Part shown: one piece after another, positions 10,148 through 21,576 of the stretch
Position numbering within the stretch: position 1 is the stretch's first letter
Layout: each line of letters opens with the position of its first letter
NCBI RefSeq assembly: GCF_000377405.1
Contig: NZ_KB905023.1
Span: forward strand, 62,001 to 126,000
Reading direction: 5' to 3'
Length of the DNA: 64,000 nt
Source: Thioalkalivibrio sp. ALE31
GTDB lineage: Bacteria; Pseudomonadota; Gammaproteobacteria; Ectothiorhodospirales; Ectothiorhodospiraceae
Translations under genes and position numbers: made by a program
The notes under the pieces: generated by a model
Seen by the model: the letters and a program-made list of their open reading frames with translations, nothing else
The model's database searches: none
Told to the model about the DNA's origin: nothing

Positions 10148-13000
10148 ATGGACAGCATCAGCATTCGCGGCGCCCGTACCCATAACCTGAAAAACGTGGA
10201 CCTCGATCTGCCGCGCGAGCGGCTGATCGTGATCACCGGCGTCTCCGGCTCGGGCAAGTCGTCGCTGGCCTTCGACACCCTGTTTGCCGAGGGCCAGCGC
10301 CGCTACGTGGAGAGCCTGTCCACCTATGCCCGGCAGTTCCTGTCGATGATGGAGAAACCCGACGTCGACCAGATCGAGGGCCTGTCGCCGGCGATCTCCA
10401 TCGAACAGAAGAGCACCTCGCACAACCCGCGCTCCACCGTCGGCACCATTACCGAGATCTACGACTACCTGCGCCTGCTGTTCGCCCGCGCCGGCGAACC
10501 GCGCTGCCCGGAACATGGCGAGACCCTGGCCGCACAGACCATCTCGCAGATGGTGGACCAGGTGCTGGAGCTGCCGGAGGGCGACAAGGTCATGCTGCTC
10601 GCGCCCGTGGTGCGCGGACGCAAGGGCGAGCATCACAAGATGCTGGAGGCGATGCGTTCCCAGGGGTACCTGCGCGCGCGCATCAATGGCGGGATTCACG
10701 ACCTCGATGCCCTGCCGGCGCTGGACCCGAAGCGCAAGCACAACATCGAGATCGTGATCGACCGCTTCCGCGTGCGCGAGGACCTGCGCCAGCGTCTGGC
10801 CGAGTCCTTCGAGACGGCCACCGAGCTCGCCGACGGCCTGGCCCTGATCGCCTGGATGGACGAGCCGGAACGCGAACCGATGATCTTCTCCGCCCGCTTC
10901 GCCTGCCCGGTCTGCGGGTATGCGCTGCGCGAGCTGGAGCCGCGCCTGTTCTCGTTCAACAACCCGGCCGGGGCCTGCCCCACCTGCGACGGCCTGGGCG
11001 TACACCAGTTCTTCGATCCCGAGCGCGTGGTCTCGCAGCCGGAGCTGAGCCTGGCCGGCGGGGCCGTGCGCGGCTGGGACCGACGCAACGCCTGGTACTT
11101 CAGCCTGCTGACCAGCCTGGCCCGGCACTACGGCTTCGACGTAGAGACCCCGTGGCAGGAGCTCCCCGCGGAGGTGCGCGCGGTGGTCCTGCACGGCTCC
11201 GGCAAGGAGAAGGTCAAGCTCGCCACGCCCGCCGCCAACGGCCGCCTGCGCACCGACGAACGCGTGTTCGAGGGCGTGATCCCGAACCTCGAACGGCGCT
11301 ACCGCGAGACCGACTCCTCTGCCGTGCGCGAGGAGCTGGGCCGCTACCTGGCGGAGCAGCCCTGCCCCGACTGCCACGGCACGCGCCTGAATTCCGCCGC
11401 GCGCCATGTGTTCGTCAATGACTTGACCTTGCCGGAGGTCACGCACATGAGCGTGGCCAATGCCCAGACCTTCTTCAGCGACCTGCGCCTGCCCGGGCGT
11501 TTCGCCCAGATCGCGGAGAAGATCGTGCGCGAGATCTCCGCGCGCCTCGGCTTCCTCAACGATGTCGGGCTCGACTACCTGACGCTGGACCGCTCCGCCG
11601 ACACCCTGTCCGGCGGGGAAGCCCAGCGCATCCGGCTGGCGTCGCAGATCGGCTCGGCCCTGGTCGGCGTCATGTACATCCTCGACGAACCCTCCATCGG
11701 CCTGCACCAGCGCGACAATGCGCGGCTGCTGAACACCCTCAGCCACCTGCGCGACCTCGGCAACACCGTGATTGTCGTCGAGCATGACGAAGACGCCATC
11801 CGACAGGCCGATCACGTAGTGGACATCGGACCGGGCGCCGGCCGCCACGGGGGCCAAATCGTCGCCTCCGGGACCCCCGAGGCCGTCGCCGCGCATCCTG
11901 AATCACTCACCGGTGCCTACCTGCGGGGCACACGATCTATCGCGGTCCCGGAACAGCGCCACGCTGCCGATCCGGAAGCCGAAATCCGGGTGATCGGCGC
12001 GCGCGGCAACAATCTCAAGGGCGGCGATTTCGCCTTCCCTACGGGCCTGTTCACCTGCGTCACCGGCGTGTCCGGATCCGGCAAGTCGACCCTGGTCAAC
12101 AACACCCTTTATCCGGCCGTCGCGACCGCCCTGCATGGGGGCCGCCACCACATCGAGGCCCACGAGCGCATCGACGGCCTGGAACGCATCGACAAGGTCG
12201 TCGACATCGACCAGAGCCCGATCGGGCGCACACCGCGCTCGAACCCGGCGACCTACACCGGACTGTTCACACCCATCCGCGAGCTGTTCGCCGCAACCGC
12301 CGAGGCCCGCTCGCGCGGCTACAAGCCGGGGCGCTTCTCTTTCAACGTCCGTGGCGGGCGCTGCGAGGCCTGCCAGGGGGATGGCGTGATCAAGGTCGAG
12401 ATGCACTTCCTCCCGGATGTCTTCGTGCCCTGTGACGTCTGCAAGGGCCACCGCTACAACCGCGAGACGCTGGAGGTGCGCTACAAGGGCAAGAACATCC
12501 ACGAGGTCCTCGACATGACTGTGGAAGAGGCCCTCGACTTCTTCCAGCCCGTGCCGGTCATCCACCGCAAGCTGGAGATGCTGATGGAGGTCGGGCTGTC
12601 CTACATCCAGCTCGGCCAGAACGCGACCACCCTCTCCGGCGGCGAGGCCCAGCGCATCAAGCTGGCGCGCGAGCTCTCCAAGCGCGACACCGGACGCACC
12701 CTCTATATCCTCGACGAACCCACCACCGGGCTCCATTTCGAAGACATCGCCCAGCTCCTGCGCGTGCTCCACCGCCTGCGCGACCACGGCAACACCATCG
12801 TCGTGATCGAGCACAACCTCGACGTGATCAAGACCGCTGACTGGCTGATCGACATCGGGCCCGAAGGCGGCAGCGGCGGCGGCGAACTGCTGGTCGCCGG
12901 CACCCCGGAGACCGTCGCCGCCACCCCCAACAGCCACACCGGCCAGTTCCTCGCGCCGCTCCTGGCCCCGGCCGCCCGCCCTCGGGCCGTCTCCAACTGA
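10148..13000 (+). CDS. uvrA: excinuclease ABC subunit A
   Basis: A 950-residue damage-recognition ATPase of nucleotide excision repair, working with UvrB. Two ABC modules are visible: Walker A loops GVSGSGKSS (from residue 31) and GVSGSGKST, each with an LSGGEAQRI signature and an ILDEP Walker B. Zinc-binding CxxC pairs occur in both halves ([14 protein letters not shown] and [15 protein letters not shown]). The start [16 protein letters not shown] matches the family; an in-frame extension to 10076 does not. A bidirectional terminator separates it from rplQ. Confidence 0.98.
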   Translation: MDSISIRGARTHNLKNVDLDLPRERLIVITGVSGSGKSSLAFDTLFAEGQRRYVESLSTYARQFLSMMEKPDVDQIEGLSPAISIEQKSTSHNPRSTVGTITEIYDYLRLLFARAGEPRCPEHGETLAAQTISQMVDQVLELPEGDKVMLLAPVVRGRKGEHHKMLEAMRSQGYLRARINGGIHDLDALPALDPKRKHNIEIVIDRFRVREDLRQRLAESFETATELADGLALIAWMDEPEREPMIFSARFACPVCGYALRELEPRLFSFNNPAGACPTCDGLGVHQFFDPERVVSQPELSLAGGAVRGWDRRNAWYFSLLTSLARHYGFDVETPWQELPAEVRAVVLHGSGKEKVKLATPAANGRLRTDERVFEGVIPNLERRYRETDSSAVREELGRYLAEQPCPDCHGTRLNSAARHVFVNDLTLPEVTHMSVANAQTFFSDLRLPGRFAQIAEKIVREISARLGFLNDVGLDYLTLDRSADTLSGGEAQRIRLASQIGSALVGVMYILDEPSIGLHQRDNARLLNTLSHLRDLGNTVIVVEHDEDAIRQADHVVDIGPGAGRHGGQIVASGTPEAVAAHPESLTGAYLRGTRSIAVPEQRHAADPEAEIRVIGARGNNLKGGDFAFPTGLFTCVTGVSGSGKSTLVNNTLYPAVATALHGGRHHIEAHERIDGLERIDKVVDIDQSPIGRTPRSNPATYTGLFTPIRELFAATAEARSRGYKPGRFSFNVRGGRCEACQGDGVIKVEMHFLPDVFVPCDVCKGHRYNRETLEVRYKGKNIHEVLDMTVEEALDFFQPVPVIHRKLEMLMEVGLSYIQLGQNATTLSGGEAQRIKLARELSKRDTGRTLYILDEPTTGLHFEDIAQLLRVLHRLRDHGNTIVVIEHNLDVIKTADWLIDIGPEGGSGGGELLVAGTPETVAATPNSHTGQFLAPLLAPAARPRAVSN

Positions 13001-13045
13001 AGCCGCGCATCCCGCGACCGGCTCGCAAACACCCCGCCCCGGACG

Positions 13046-13076
13046 CAAGAAAGCCGGCACGAGGCCGGCTTTCTTG
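13046..13076. terminator. bidirectional terminator between uvrA and rplQ
   Basis: A 13-bp perfect stem, CAAGAAAGCCGGC with its complement, around a 5-nt loop. The outer A/T part gives a short U-rich tract in either direction. It lies exactly between the convergent uvrA and alpha-operon ends. Confidence 0.8.
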
Positions 13077-13121
13077 GGACCGCCACCCCCGAGAGGGTGC
13101 AGTTCATTCCACTGCGAAATC

Positions 13122-13511
13122 TCAGGCGGCTTCGCCGTCCCCGGAATCGCCCTCGGGGCGATCCACCAGCTCCACGTAGGCCATCGGGGCGTTGTCACCC
13201 GGACGATTGCCGCACTTGAGGATACGCAGATAGCCACCCGGACGCTGCTGATAGCGCGGACCCAGCTCACTGAACAGCTTGCCCACGATCTCCTTGTCGC
13301 GCAGACGCGCAAAGGCCGTGCGACGGCCGTGCACGCTGTCTTCCTTGGCCATGGTGATCAGCGGCTCGGCGACCCGGCGCAGCTCCTTCGCCTTGGGCAG
13401 CGTGGTCTTGATCAGTTCGTGCCGGAACAGGGCCACGGACAGGGCCTGAAACGTGGCCTTGCGGTGCGAGCTGTTACGGCCCAGCTGACGGCCGGAATGA
13501 CGATGACGCAT
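13122..13511 (-). CDS. rplQ: 50S ribosomal protein L17
   Basis: 129 residues with the L17 N-terminal signature [18 protein letters not shown]17 is a large-subunit protein positioned near the polypeptide exit tunnel. It is the last gene of the alpha operon (rpsM-rpsK-rpsD-rpoA-rplQ), the universal order in gammaproteobacteria. The acidic tail ([10 protein letters not shown]) is slightly longer than in E. coli. Confidence 0.98.
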   Translation of the reverse strand: MRHRHSGRQLGRNSSHRKATFQALSVALFRHELIKTTLPKAKELRRVAEPLITMAKEDSVHGRRTAFARLRDKEIVGKLFSELGPRYQQRPGGYLRILKCGNRPGDNAPMAYVELVDRPEGDSGDGEAA

Positions 13512-13554
13512 GAGAGGCTTCCTCTAGAAAAACGATGGGCGCAGGGCGCCGTGA

Positions 13555-14544
13555 TTACTCGTTGTCGTCGCGCAGACCCGGCGGCGGCCAGTTCTCGAGA
13601 CGCATGCCCAGCGACAGCCCGTGGGTCGCCAGCGTGTCCTTGATCTCGGTGAGCGACTTCTTGCCGAGGTTCGGCGCGCGCAGCAGCTCGACCTCGGTGC
13701 GCTGAACCAGGTCGCCGATGTAGTACAGGTTCTCCGCCTTCAGGCAGTTCGCCGAACGCACCGTCAGCTCCAGCTCGTCCACCGGACGCAGCAGGACCGG
13801 GTCGATCGCACCACCGGCGGTCCCGACCACCTCGCCGGCCTCTTCCTGGAGGTCGACGAACGGGGCCAGCTGGCCCTGCAGGATCGTCGCTGCCTGACGC
13901 ACCGCGTCATCCGGCGCGATCGCACCGTTGGTCTCCAGTTCCAGCACCAGGCGGTCCATGTCGGTACGCTGCGCCAGACGCGCGCTCTCGACGCGGTAGG
14001 ACACGCGGCGGATCGGGCTGAAGCTGGCATCCAGCAGCAGTCGGCCGATGCCAGTATCGTCGCCCGCCTCGGACTGGCGTCGGGCGCTCACGGGCTCATA
14101 GCCACGGCCGGCCCGCGCGGTCAGCGTCACGTCCAGGTCGACGTTCTTGGTGATGGTCGCGATCACGTGTTCAGGATTCACGACCTCCACGTCATGGTCC
14201 ACCTGGATGTCACCCGCCGTCACCACGCACGGACCCTTCTTCTTCAGGGTCAGGGTGGATTCGTCACGGCTGTGCATGCGCAGCGCCACGCCCTTGAGGT
14301 TCAGCAGGATGTCAACGACGTCCTCCTGCACCCCTTCGATCGTGGTGTATTCGTGCAGCACGCCCTCGATCCGGGCCTCGACGATCGCGGCACCGGGGAT
14401 GGACGACAGCAGCACACGCCGCAGGGCATTGCCCAGGGTATGCCCGAAACCGCGTTCCAGCGGCTCGAGCGCGACCTTGGCCTGATTCCGGTTCTCGGCC
14501 TCGACCTCGATCTGCTGTTTCTTGACCAGTTCGTTCGACTGCAT
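13555..14544 (-). CDS. rpoA: RNA polymerase alpha subunit
   Basis: 329 residues, the same as E. coli. The N-terminal assembly domain contains [20 protein letters not shown], the conserved dimer/beta-contact block. A linker leads to the C-terminal domain (about residues 245-320, with [18 protein letters not shown]) that contacts UP elements and activators. It lies between rpsD and rplQ in the alpha operon. Confidence 0.98.
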   Translation of the reverse strand: MQSNELVKKQQIEVEAENRNQAKVALEPLERGFGHTLGNALRRVLLSSIPGAAIVEARIEGVLHEYTTIEGVQEDVVDILLNLKGVALRMHSRDESTLTLKKKGPCVVTAGDIQVDHDVEVVNPEHVIATITKNVDLDVTLTARAGRGYEPVSARRQSEAGDDTGIGRLLLDASFSPIRRVSYRVESARLAQRTDMDRLVLELETNGAIAPDDAVRQAATILQGQLAPFVDLQEEAGEVVGTAGGAIDPVLLRPVDELELTVRSANCLKAENLYYIGDLVQRTEVELLRAPNLGKKSLTEIKDTLATHGLSLGMRLENWPPPGLRDDNE

Positions 14545-14574
14545 TGTGACTCCTGGCGCCAGGCCGAAAAACGA

Positions 14575-15195
14575 TTACTTCGAGTACAGCTCGACGACGA
14601 GCGACTCGTTGATGTCCGCGGGCAGATCCGAACGGTCCGGGATCGCCTTGAAGGTCCCTTCGAACTTGCTGGTGTCGACTTCGACCCAGCTCGGGAAACC
14701 GGTCTGCTCGGCCAGGGTCATCGCATCCTGGATGCGGACCTGCTTGCGGGCCTTCTCGCGGACCGTGACCACATCCGACGGCTGAACCTGATAGGCGGCG
14801 ATGTTCACCACCTGGCCATTCACCATGATCGCGCGATGCGCCACCAGCTGCCGCGCTTCCGAGCGGGTGGCGCCGAAGCCCATGCGGTACACGACGTTGT
14901 CCAGACGACCTTCCAGCAGCTTCAGCAGGTTCTCGCCGGTCGAGCCCTTGCGCTGGGCGGCCTTCTTGTAATAGTTGCGGAACTGCTTCTCCAGCACGCC
15001 GTAGATCCGGCGCAGCTTCTGCTTCTCGCGCAGCTGCACGGCATAGTCGGACAGGCGGGTACGACGTTCACCGTGCTGACCCGGCGGCTTGTCCAGCTTG
15101 CATTTGGTTTCCAGCGCGCGTGCGCCGCTCTTCAGGCCCAGATCCACGCCTTCGCGGCGGCTGAGCTTGCACTTCGGTCCAATGTAACGAGCCAT
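14575..15195 (-). CDS. rpsD: 30S ribosomal protein S4
   Basis: 206 residues starting [16 protein letters not shown], with the S4 RNA-binding domain from about residue 95 ([20 protein letters not shown]). S4 nucleates 30S assembly on the 5' domain of 16S rRNA. In E. coli it also represses its own alpha operon by binding the mRNA leader; no matching pseudoknot was identified here by eye. Confidence 0.98.
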   Translation of the reverse strand: MARYIGPKCKLSRREGVDLGLKSGARALETKCKLDKPPGQHGERRTRLSDYAVQLREKQKLRRIYGVLEKQFRNYYKKAAQRKGSTGENLLKLLEGRLDNVVYRMGFGATRSEARQLVAHRAIMVNGQVVNIAAYQVQPSDVVTVREKARKQVRIQDAMTLAEQTGFPSWVEVDTSKFEGTFKAIPDRSDLPADINESLVVELYSK

Positions 15196-15210
15196 TCTCG
15201 AACTCCAGCC

Positions 15211-15600
15211 TTAAACGCGGCGTTTCTTGGGCGGCCGGCAGCCGTTGTGAGGGATCGGGGTCACATCACTGATGTTCGTGATCTTGAACCCGGCATTGTT
15301 CAGCGCACGCACCGCCGATTCGCGACCCGGACCCGGGCCCCGCACCATCACGTCGAGATTCTTCACGCCGTGCTCGGCCGCGGTCGTCCCGGCCCGTTCG
15401 GCCGCGATCTGCGCGGCGAACGGCGTGGACTTGCGGGAACCACGGAAACCGGAGCCACCGGAGGTGGCCCAGCTGATCGTATTGCCCTGCCGGTCCGTGA
15501 TCGTGATGATCGTATTATTGAACGTGGCATATACGTGAGCCACGCCCTCGGCGATATTCTTGCGGACCTTCTTCTTGGTCCGAGTCTGCGCTTGTGCCAT
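15211..15600 (-). CDS. rpsK: 30S ribosomal protein S11
   Basis: 129 residues ending in the family tail [14 protein letters not shown]11 forms part of the 30S platform and contacts the 3' minor domain of 16S rRNA near the E site. It is second in the alpha operon, 15 nt upstream of rpsD. Confidence 0.98.
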   Translation of the reverse strand: MAQAQTRTKKKVRKNIAEGVAHVYATFNNTIITITDRQGNTISWATSGGSGFRGSRKSTPFAAQIAAERAGTTAAEHGVKNLDVMVRGPGPGRESAVRALNNAGFKITNISDVTPIPHNGCRPPKKRRV

Positions 15601-15621
15601 GTACCTGAGATCCCAGTCTGA

Positions 15622-15978
15622 TTACTTGCGAATCGGGCGACGCGGGCCCTTACGGGTGCGTGCATTCGTCTGCGTCTGCTGACCCCGCAGCGGGAGGCCG
15701 CGGCGGTGACGCACGCCCCGGTAGCAGCCCAGGTCCATGAGCCGCTTGATGTTCATGCTGACTTCCCGGCGCAGATCCCCTTCCACGGGGATCTTGTCGA
15801 TCTGCGCGCGCAGGGCATCGACTTCGGCATCGGTCAGATCCCGCACCTTGATGTCCCGACGCACACCCGCGGCATCGCAGATCAGGCCGGCCCGGGTGGG
15901 GCCAATGCCATAGATCGCGGTCAGCGCGATTACCGTGTGCTTCTGGTCAGGAATATTGATTCCAGCGACGCGAGCCAT
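15622..15978 (-). CDS. rpsM: 30S ribosomal protein S13
   Basis: 118 residues beginning [14 protein letters not shown] and ending with the conserved basic block [20 protein letters not shown]13 sits in the head of the 30S subunit and contacts the P-site tRNA and intersubunit bridges. It is first in the alpha operon, downstream of a promoter-like sequence at 16013-16041. Confidence 0.98.
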   Translation of the reverse strand: MARVAGINIPDQKHTVIALTAIYGIGPTRAGLICDAAGVRRDIKVRDLTDAEVDALRAQIDKIPVEGDLRREVSMNIKRLMDLGCYRGVRHRRGLPLRGQQTQTNARTRKGPRRPIRK

Positions 15979-16012
15979 CCAACCTCTCCATCTAAATCCG
16001 GCAAAGCCGGCT

Positions 16013-16041
16013 ATAATAGCAATGAATATCCGTTACGCCAA
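16013..16041 (-). promoter_or_regulatory. probable alpha-operon promoter
   Basis: On the minus strand TTGGCG (16036-16041) and TATTAT (16013-16018) are spaced 17 nt apart in the rpmJ-rpsM gap, 35 nt before the rpsM start. Both boxes match sigma-70 well, and a separate promoter at this point is known for the E. coli alpha operon. The -35 box lies just downstream of the rpmJ stop codon. Confidence 0.6.
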
Positions 16042-16044
16042 GCG

Positions 16045-16158
16045 TTAGCCCTGGCGCTGCTTGTGGCGGGCATCCGAACAGATCACCCGCACCACACCGT
16101 TACGCCGAATGACCTTGCAGTTTCGGCAGATCGGCTTTACAGATGCACGTACCTTCAT
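16045..16158 (-). CDS. rpmJ: 50S ribosomal protein L36
   Basis: A 37-residue zinc-ribbon ribosomal protein starting [16 protein letters not shown]. The ligands Cys11, Cys14, Cys27 and a following His (SDARHKQ) are intact, so this is the zinc-binding form. It sits between secY and rpsM as in most bacteria. The stop is TAA at 16045-16047. Confidence 0.97.
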   Translation of the reverse strand: MKVRASVKPICRNCKVIRRNGVVRVICSDARHKQRQG

Positions 16159-16173
16159 GGTCTTTCTCCTGGT

Positions 16174-17520
16174 CTAGCGGATCCCGGTACCGCCGAAACC
16201 CTTCAGATTCGCTTTCTTCATCAACCCTTCGTACTGGTGGGACACCAGATGCGACTGCAGCTGGGCCATGAAATCCATCACCACGATCACGATGATCAGC
16301 AGCGACGTCCCACCGAAGTAGAAGGGCACGTTCCAGTACAGGATCAGGAACTCGGGCAGCAGGCAGACCGCGGTGATATAGACCGCGCCCACCGCCGTCA
16401 GCCGTGTCATGACCCCGTCAATAAACCGTTCCGTCTGCACCCCGGGACGAATCCCCGGGATGAAGGCGCCCTGCTTCTTCAGGTTCTCCGCGGTATCCCG
16501 GGAGTTGAACACCAGCGCGGTGTAGAAGAAGCAGAAGAAAATAATTGCGGCCGCATAGAACATCACATACAGCGGCTGCCCCGGAGCGAGCGTCGTCGAG
16601 ATCTCGCGCAGCCAGTCCATCCCTTCGGCCTGCCCGAACCACTGCCCCAGCGTCGACGGAAACAGGATGATACTGGACGCGAAGATCGGCGGAATCACCC
16701 CGGCCATGTTCAACTTCAGCGGCAGGTGGGAGGACTGCCCGCCCACCATCTTCCGCCCGACCTGGCGTTTCGCGTAATTGATCGTCACGCGTCGCTGACC
16801 GCGCTCGACGAACACCACGAAGGCCGTCACCGCCAGCGCCAGCACGATCAGGATCACCACGAACGCCGCCGCCAGTTCGCCGGTCCGCGCCAGCTCCAGG
16901 GTGCCGCCAATGGCCCCCGGCAGCCCCGCCACGATCCCCGCGAAAATAATGATCGAGATCCCGTTCCCGATGCCGCGCTCGGTGATCTGCTCGCCCAGCC
17001 ACATCAGGAACAGGGTACCGGTCACCAGCGAGACGACCACCGTAAAGATAAAGATCGGCCCCGGGTTCAGCGCCATCGGCATGCCCTGAATGGTCTGTCC
17101 ATTCAGCGCAATCCCGATCCCGATACTCTGAAACAGCGCCAGCGCCACGGTCCCGTAGCGCGTGTACTGCGTGATCTTGCGCCGCCCCTGCTCGCCTTCC
17201 TTCTTCAGCTGCTGCAGGGCCGGCACGGTGGCCGCGAGCAGCTGCATGATGATCGCGGCGGAGATATAGGGCATCACCCCGAGGGCAAAGATCGACAGCC
17301 GTTCCAGCGCCCCGCCCGAGAACATGTTGAACATGTCCAAGATCGTGCCGCTTTGTTGCTCGAAGAACTGCGAGACCGCGACCGGGTTGATGCCCGGCAC
17401 GGGGATGAACGTCCCGATGCGGTACACCACCAGGGCGCCCAGCACGAACAGCAAGCGTTGGCGTAACTCGGTAAAACCGGTGAGTCCGCCACCGGAACGT
17501 GCTGTCGCTCCACGCGCCAT
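16174..17520 (-). CDS. secY: protein translocase subunit SecY
   Basis: 448 residues, ten predicted membrane helices. This is the channel subunit of SecYEG, the inner-membrane pore used with SecA (also in this window). Signature blocks include [16 protein letters not shown] near the N-terminus and [15 protein letters not shown] in the plug/second-helix region. It lies between rplO and rpmJ at the end of the spc operon. Confidence 0.98.
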   Translation of the reverse strand: MARGATARSGGGLTGFTELRQRLLFVLGALVVYRIGTFIPVPGINPVAVSQFFEQQSGTILDMFNMFSGGALERLSIFALGVMPYISAAIIMQLLAATVPALQQLKKEGEQGRRKITQYTRYGTVALALFQSIGIGIALNGQTIQGMPMALNPGPIFIFTVVVSLVTGTLFLMWLGEQITERGIGNGISIIIFAGIVAGLPGAIGGTLELARTGELAAAFVVILIVLALAVTAFVVFVERGQRRVTINYAKRQVGRKMVGGQSSHLPLKLNMAGVIPPIFASSIILFPSTLGQWFGQAEGMDWLREISTTLAPGQPLYVMFYAAAIIFFCFFYTALVFNSRDTAENLKKQGAFIPGIRPGVQTERFIDGVMTRLTAVGAVYITAVCLLPEFLILYWNVPFYFGGTSLLIIVIVVMDFMAQLQSHLVSHQYEGLMKKANLKGFGGTGIR

Positions 17521-17523
17521 TAT

Positions 17524-17955
17524 TTAGGCCTCGACGCTCCCGCCGGCCGCTTCGATCGCGGCCCGCGCACCCTTGGTCACACCCACGCCCTTCACGGCGC
17601 AGGCACGGGAGACTTCACCGGAGGCGAAGATCTTCGCGCTCTGGGCGTCGCTGCGCACGACACCGGCGGCCTTGAGGCTTTCCAGGGTCACGTCGCCGTC
17701 CACCTTGGCCAGCTCGCTCAGGCGCACTTCGGCCGCGTACTGCTGCTTGCGGGAGCGGAAGCCCACCTTCGGCAGGCGCCGCTGCAACGGCATCTGGCCG
17801 CCTTCGAAGCCGACCTTGGTGAAGCCGCCGGAGCGGGACTTCTGGCCCTTGTGGCCACGGCCGCCAGTCTTGCCCAGACCGGAACCAATGCCACGACCGA
17901 CGCGCTTGCCCGGCTTGCGGGCGCCGTCGGGGCTTGCAATCTCATTCAGTCGCAT
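17524..17955 (-). CDS. rplO: 50S ribosomal protein L15
   Basis: 143 residues with the L15 glycine-rich N-terminus ([21 protein letters not shown]) that penetrates 23S rRNA. The ATG at 17953-17955 gives the standard start [12 protein letters not shown]; an open extension upstream overlaps rpmD and is not used. Its stop lies 3 nt before the secY start. Confidence 0.97.
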   Translation of the reverse strand: MRLNEIASPDGARKPGKRVGRGIGSGLGKTGGRGHKGQKSRSGGFTKVGFEGGQMPLQRRLPKVGFRSRKQQYAAEVRLSELAKVDGDVTLESLKAAGVVRSDAQSAKIFASGEVSRACAVKGVGVTKGARAAIEAAGGSVEA

Positions 17956-17957
17956 CG

Positions 17958-18137
17958 TTAGACTTCCTCTACCTTCAGCAGGTACGACACCTTCTTGACC
18001 ATGCCCAGATTTTCCGGGGTGGCCTCGACCGTCGAGGTGCTGTGGGTCTTGCGCAGCCCCAAGCCGCGGACGCACGCCTTGTGCGATGCGATGCGGCCGG
18101 CGGTGCTGCGTACCAGGGTCAGTTTCAGCTTGCTCAT
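17958..18137 (-). CDS. rpmD: 50S ribosomal protein L30
   Basis: A 59-residue L30, the same length as in E. coli, starting [20 protein letters not shown]. It contains the conserved [14 protein letters not shown] segment. It lies between rpsE and rplO, with 2-3 nt gaps on each side. Confidence 0.96.
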   Translation of the reverse strand: MSKLKLTLVRSTAGRIASHKACVRGLGLRKTHSTSTVEATPENLGMVKKVSYLLKVEEV

Positions 18138-18140
18138 GGC

Positions 18141-18647
18141 TTAGCTCGTCACTTCGTCAACGGTCTTGCCGCGCTTGGCCGCCACGCGCTCCGGCGAGCT
18201 CACCGTGGTGAGCCCGTCGATCGTGGCCTGCACGACGTTAATCGGATTGCGTGATCCCACGCACTTGGCAAGCACGTTACGCACCCCGGCCACTTCCAGC
18301 ACGGCACGCATGGCCCCGCCGGCGATGATCCCGGTACCTTCCGAGGCGGGCTGCATGTAGACGTTCGCGGCACCGTGGCGGCCATTGACCGCGTAGTGCA
18401 GGGTCCCTTCGTGCAGGGCCACGTTGCGCATCTCCATCCGCGCCTGCTGCATTGCCTTCTGGATCGCGGCCGGAACCTCGCGCGCCTTGGCATAGCCATA
18501 GCCCACGCGACCTTCTCCGTCGCCCACCACCGTCAGTGCGGCAAACCGGAACTGGCGACCGCCCTTGACCACCTTGGCCACGCGGTTCACGCCAATCAGC
18601 TTTTCCTGCAGGCCGTCTTGCGCTTCGCTTACATCGTTACGTGCCAT
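18141..18647 (-). CDS. rpsE: 30S ribosomal protein S5
   Basis: 168 residues. The N-terminal double-stranded RNA-binding fold contains [19 protein letters not shown], followed by [14 protein letters not shown]; the C-terminal domain includes [19 protein letters not shown]5 contributes to mRNA entry and decoding accuracy. Typical spc-operon position between rplR and rpmD. Confidence 0.98.
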   Translation of the reverse strand: MARNDVSEAQDGLQEKLIGVNRVAKVVKGGRQFRFAALTVVGDGEGRVGYGYAKAREVPAAIQKAMQQARMEMRNVALHEGTLHYAVNGRHGAANVYMQPASEGTGIIAGGAMRAVLEVAGVRNVLAKCVGSRNPINVVQATIDGLTTVSSPERVAAKRGKTVDEVTS

Positions 18648-18673
18648 ATCTCTCTCCGCTCGATCCCGTTTGA

Positions 18674-19027
18674 CTAGAACTGCAGGCCGTTTTCACGTGC
18701 GGCGTCGGCCAGAGCCTTCACCCGTCCGTGATAACGGAAACCCGCGCGGTCAAACGCGACCTGTTCAATACCGGCCTTGCGCGCGCGCTCGGCAATCGCC
18801 TGCCCCACACGGGCCGCCGCCTCGGCGTTCCCGGTCGAACCGCCGGCATTCTTCAGATCCTTCTCCACCGTTGACGCCGCGGCGAGTACCGCGTCGCCGG
18901 ACGGGGCAATGATCTGCGCGTACATGTGGCGGGGCGTCCGGTGGATACAGAGACGATGCACCCCCAGCTCACGGATCTTGAACCGTGCGCGACGCGCCCT
19001 CTTAAGTCTGGCCTCTTTCTTGTCCAC
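18674..19027 (-). CDS. rplR: 50S ribosomal protein L18
   Basis: 117 residues beginning [19 protein letters not shown]18 binds 5S rRNA together with L5 and L25. The start codon is GTG (19025-19027), 10 nt after the rplF stop. The length equals that of E. coli L18, which supports the GTG choice. Confidence 0.97.
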   Translation of the reverse strand: MDKKEARLKRARRARFKIRELGVHRLCIHRTPRHMYAQIIAPSGDAVLAAASTVEKDLKNAGGSTGNAEAAARVGQAIAERARKAGIEQVAFDRAGFRYHGRVKALADAARENGLQF

Positions 19028-19037
19028 TGGTGCCTAC

Positions 19038-19568
19038 CTACTTCTTCTTGGCTTCTTTGCGCACAATGCGCTCGTCTTTGTACTTCACGCCCTTGCCCTT
19101 GTAGGGCTCAGGCGGGCGGAAGGCGCGAATATTCGCGGCCACCTGGCCCACCTTCTGGCGATCGGTCCCCTTGACCACGACCTCGGTCGGGGTCGGCGTT
19201 TCCACCGTCACACCCTCGGGGATCTCGAAGTCGATCGGATGCGAATACCCGAGGGTCAGGTTCAGCTTCGCGCCCTGCATCTGCGCGCGGTAGCCGACAC
19301 CCACCAGCTCCAGGGCCCGTTCGAACCCCTGGCTGACACCGTGGACGTGATTCCCGAGCAGAGCACGGATGGTGCCGGCGAGCGCGACGTTCTTCGCATT
19401 CTCGGCGGCCTTCACCCGCACGACGCCGTCCTCGACGGTAACCGTCACCGCCTCCGGGCAGGTGAGCTGAAGCTCGCCCTTCGGGCCCTTGATCTTGATC
19501 TCGCTGTCCGTCTGCTCCACGGACACACCGCTCGGCAGCTGGATCGGCAGATTTGCAATGCGCGACAT
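19038..19568 (-). CDS. rplF: 50S ribosomal protein L6
   Basis: 176 residues starting [15 protein letters not shown], with two tandem L6 folds and a conserved C-terminal block ([23 protein letters not shown]). L6 lies near the sarcin-ricin loop and factor-binding site. The ATG at 19566-19568 is preferred over an upstream in-frame ATG inside rpsH. Confidence 0.97.
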   Translation of the reverse strand: MSRIANLPIQLPSGVSVEQTDSEIKIKGPKGELQLTCPEAVTVTVEDGVVRVKAAENAKNVALAGTIRALLGNHVHGVSQGFERALELVGVGYRAQMQGAKLNLTLGYSHPIDFEIPEGVTVETPTPTEVVVKGTDRQKVGQVAANIRAFRPPEPYKGKGVKYKDERIVRKEAKKK

Positions 19569-19578
19569 GGCTGATTCC

Positions 19579-19971
19579 TCAGTAGATCTTGCAGAGGACC
19601 TCGCCACCCTGGCCAGCGGCCCGGGCTGCGCGGTCACTCATAACACCCTGCGGCGTGGAGATCACCGCGACACCAAGGCCCGCGTTGATCCGCGGCAGTT
19701 CGTCCTTGCCGCGATAGATCCGCAGACCCGGGCGGGAAATCCGTTCGACGGTCTCGATGACCGGCCGTCCCTCGAAATACTTCAGCTTCACCACCAGCTT
19801 CTTCTGTGCGGCTTCGCCCTCGACCTGCATGTCGCCCACGAAACCCTCTTCCGCGAAGACCTTCAGGATGCGCTCCTTGGCCTTGCTGTAGGGAATGGCG
19901 ACCTGCTCCTTGTTCGCGCGCTGCGCATTGCGCACGCGGGTGAGCATGTCGGAAATCGGATCGGTCATCAT
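19579..19971 (-). CDS. rpsH: 30S ribosomal protein S8
   Basis: 130 residues, the E. coli length, with the N-terminal motif [15 protein letters not shown]8 binds the central domain of 16S rRNA and in E. coli is the translational repressor of the spc operon. Two adjacent ATGs occur; the first (19969-19971) follows AGGAGA at a good distance. Confidence 0.98.
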   Translation of the reverse strand: MMTDPISDMLTRVRNAQRANKEQVAIPYSKAKERILKVFAEEGFVGDMQVEGEAAQKKLVVKLKYFEGRPVIETVERISRPGLRIYRGKDELPRINAGLGVAVISTPQGVMSDRAARAAGQGGEVLCKIY

Positions 19972-19985
19972 CGCTTCAAATCTCC

Positions 19986-20291
19986 TTACCAGCTCGCCTT
20001 GCGCAGGCCCGGAATCTCGCCCTTCATGGCGTATTCCCGCAGCTTGTTGCGCCCCAGGCCAAACCGGCGGTAATAGCCCTTCGGCCGGCCGGTCACGCCA
20101 CAGCGGTTCTTCTGACGCACGCGCGACGAATCACGCGGCAGTTTCTGCAGCGCATGCATGGCCGCCAGACGTTCCTCGGAGGACTTGGTGTCGTCCACCA
20201 GGATTGCCTTGAGTTCGGCCCGCTTGGCCGCGTACTTCTTTACCAGTCGTTCGCGCTTTTTCTCGCGCTCGACCATCGATACCTTCGCCAT
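19986..20291 (-). CDS. rpsN: 30S ribosomal protein S14 (zinc-free type)
   Basis: 101 residues beginning [20 protein letters not shown]. The length and the lack of a CxxC pair identify the long, zinc-independent S14 form. The conserved C-terminal region [18 protein letters not shown] is intact. It lies between rplE and rpsH. Confidence 0.97.
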   Translation of the reverse strand: MAKVSMVEREKKRERLVKKYAAKRAELKAILVDDTKSSEERLAAMHALQKLPRDSSRVRQKNRCGVTGRPKGYYRRFGLGRNKLREYAMKGEIPGLRKASW

Positions 20292-20306
20292 GTGCGCCTA
20301 CCTCGT

Positions 20307-20846
20307 TTACTGCCGGAACGGGAATCGGAAGGCCTCCAGAAGGGCCTTGGCTTCCGCGTCCGTCTTTGCGCTGGTTGTGATGGTGATGTCCATGCCGCGC
20401 AGCTTGTCGACACGGTCGTAGTCAATCTCCGGAAAGATGATCTGTTCCTTGATGCCCAGGCTGTAGTTGCCGCGGCCGTCGAACGCCTTCGCGGAAAAAC
20501 CGCGGAAGTCGCGTACCCGGGGCAGCGCCACATTGATCAGGCGATCCAGGAATTCGTACATCTGCCGGCGCCGCAGGGTCACCTTGCAGCCGATGGGATA
20601 ATCATCACGGATCTTGAACCCCGCAATCGACTTGCGTGCCTTGGTGACCACCGGCTTCTGCCCGGCGATCGCGGTCATATCACCGACCGCGTGTTCGATC
20701 ACCTTCTTGTCCGCGACCGCATCGCCGAGACCCATATTGAGGGTCACTTTGGTGATGCGCGGAATCTCCATCACGTTGGCATAGCCGAACTGCTCGCGCA
20801 GGGCCTGCTTCACGTTGGATTCGTATTCTTCTCTCAAGCGTTCCAT
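20307..20846 (-). CDS. rplE: 50S ribosomal protein L5
   Basis: 179 residues, exactly the E. coli length, beginning [21 protein letters not shown]5 binds 5S rRNA and the P-site tRNA elbow in the central protuberance. The family blocks [14 protein letters not shown] and RVRDFRGFS are present. Confidence 0.98.
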   Translation of the reverse strand: MERLREEYESNVKQALREQFGYANVMEIPRITKVTLNMGLGDAVADKKVIEHAVGDMTAIAGQKPVVTKARKSIAGFKIRDDYPIGCKVTLRRRQMYEFLDRLINVALPRVRDFRGFSAKAFDGRGNYSLGIKEQIIFPEIDYDRVDKLRGMDITITTSAKTDAEAKALLEAFRFPFRQ

Positions 20847-20863
20847 AAACCGTCCGTCCCGCG

Positions 20864-21178
20864 TTATGCGTCCACGACCTCGCCGTTCGAGCGAAAGACC
20901 CGCACCTTGCGGCCGTCTTCCAGGGTCTTGAACGACACGCGATCACCCTTGTCGGTTGCCGGGTTGAAGAGCATCACGTTGGAGACATCGATCGGCATTT
21001 CCTTCTCGATGATCCCGCCACCGACACCCTGCTGCGGGTTCGGCTTCTGATGCTTCTTCACCATGTTGATGTTCTGGACCAGGACCTTGCCGTCCAGGAC
21101 CTTGATGATGGTCCCGCGGCGACCCTTGTCCTTGCCCGCGATCACGACGACATCGTCGCCCTTGCGAATCTTGTTCAT
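20864..21178 (-). CDS. rplX: 50S ribosomal protein L24
   Basis: 104 residues with the KOW motif near the N-terminus ([20 protein letters not shown]). L24 is an assembly initiator of the 50S subunit at the tunnel exit. The ATG at 21176-21178 is preferred over the adjacent GTG because of its distance from the upstream GAGGA, and it gives the E. coli length. Confidence 0.97.
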   Translation of the reverse strand: MNKIRKGDDVVVIAGKDKGRRGTIIKVLDGKVLVQNINMVKKHQKPNPQQGVGGGIIEKEMPIDVSNVMLFNPATDKGDRVSFKTLEDGRKVRVFRSNGEVVDA

Positions 21179-21185
21179 CACGTCC

Positions 21186-21554
21186 TCACAGCACTTCCGG
21201 GGCGAGGGAGATAATCTTCATGTACTTCTCCCCTCGCAGTTCACGCGTCACCGGCCCGAAGATACGGGTGCCGATCGGCTGGTGCTGGTTGTTCAGCAGG
21301 ACCGCGGCGTTGCGGTCGAAGCGGATGATCGAACCATCCGGGCGCCGCACGCCGGAGGCGGTACGCACCACGACGGCGTCGTACACATCGCCCTTCTTGA
21401 CCTTGCCACGCGGGATCGCGTCCTTGACGCTCACCTTGATGACATCGCCCACGCGGGCGTACCGGCGGTGCGAGCCGCCCAGCACCTTGATGCACTGGAT
21501 GCGTCGGGCGCCGCTGTTGTCGGCGGCCTCGAGCACGGTCTGCATTTGAATCAT
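21186..21554 (-). CDS. rplN: 50S ribosomal protein L14
   Basis: 122 residues, starting [18 protein letters not shown] and ending FMKI-type [11 protein letters not shown]14 lies at the subunit interface close to the factor-binding region. It is the first gene of the spc cluster, 22 nt after rpsQ; no separate promoter is evident in that gap. Confidence 0.98.
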   Translation of the reverse strand: MIQMQTVLEAADNSGARRIQCIKVLGGSHRRYARVGDVIKVSVKDAIPRGKVKKGDVYDAVVVRTASGVRRPDGSIIRFDRNAAVLLNNQHQPIGTRIFGPVTRELRGEKYMKIISLAPEVL

Positions 21555-21576
21555 GACTTATCTCCTGGCAGCCGAT

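Noticed and set aside
13621-15621. 666-codon open frame antisense to rpoA, rpsD and rpsK
   Set aside because: It overlaps three conserved genes completely and shows no known motif; explained by codon bias.
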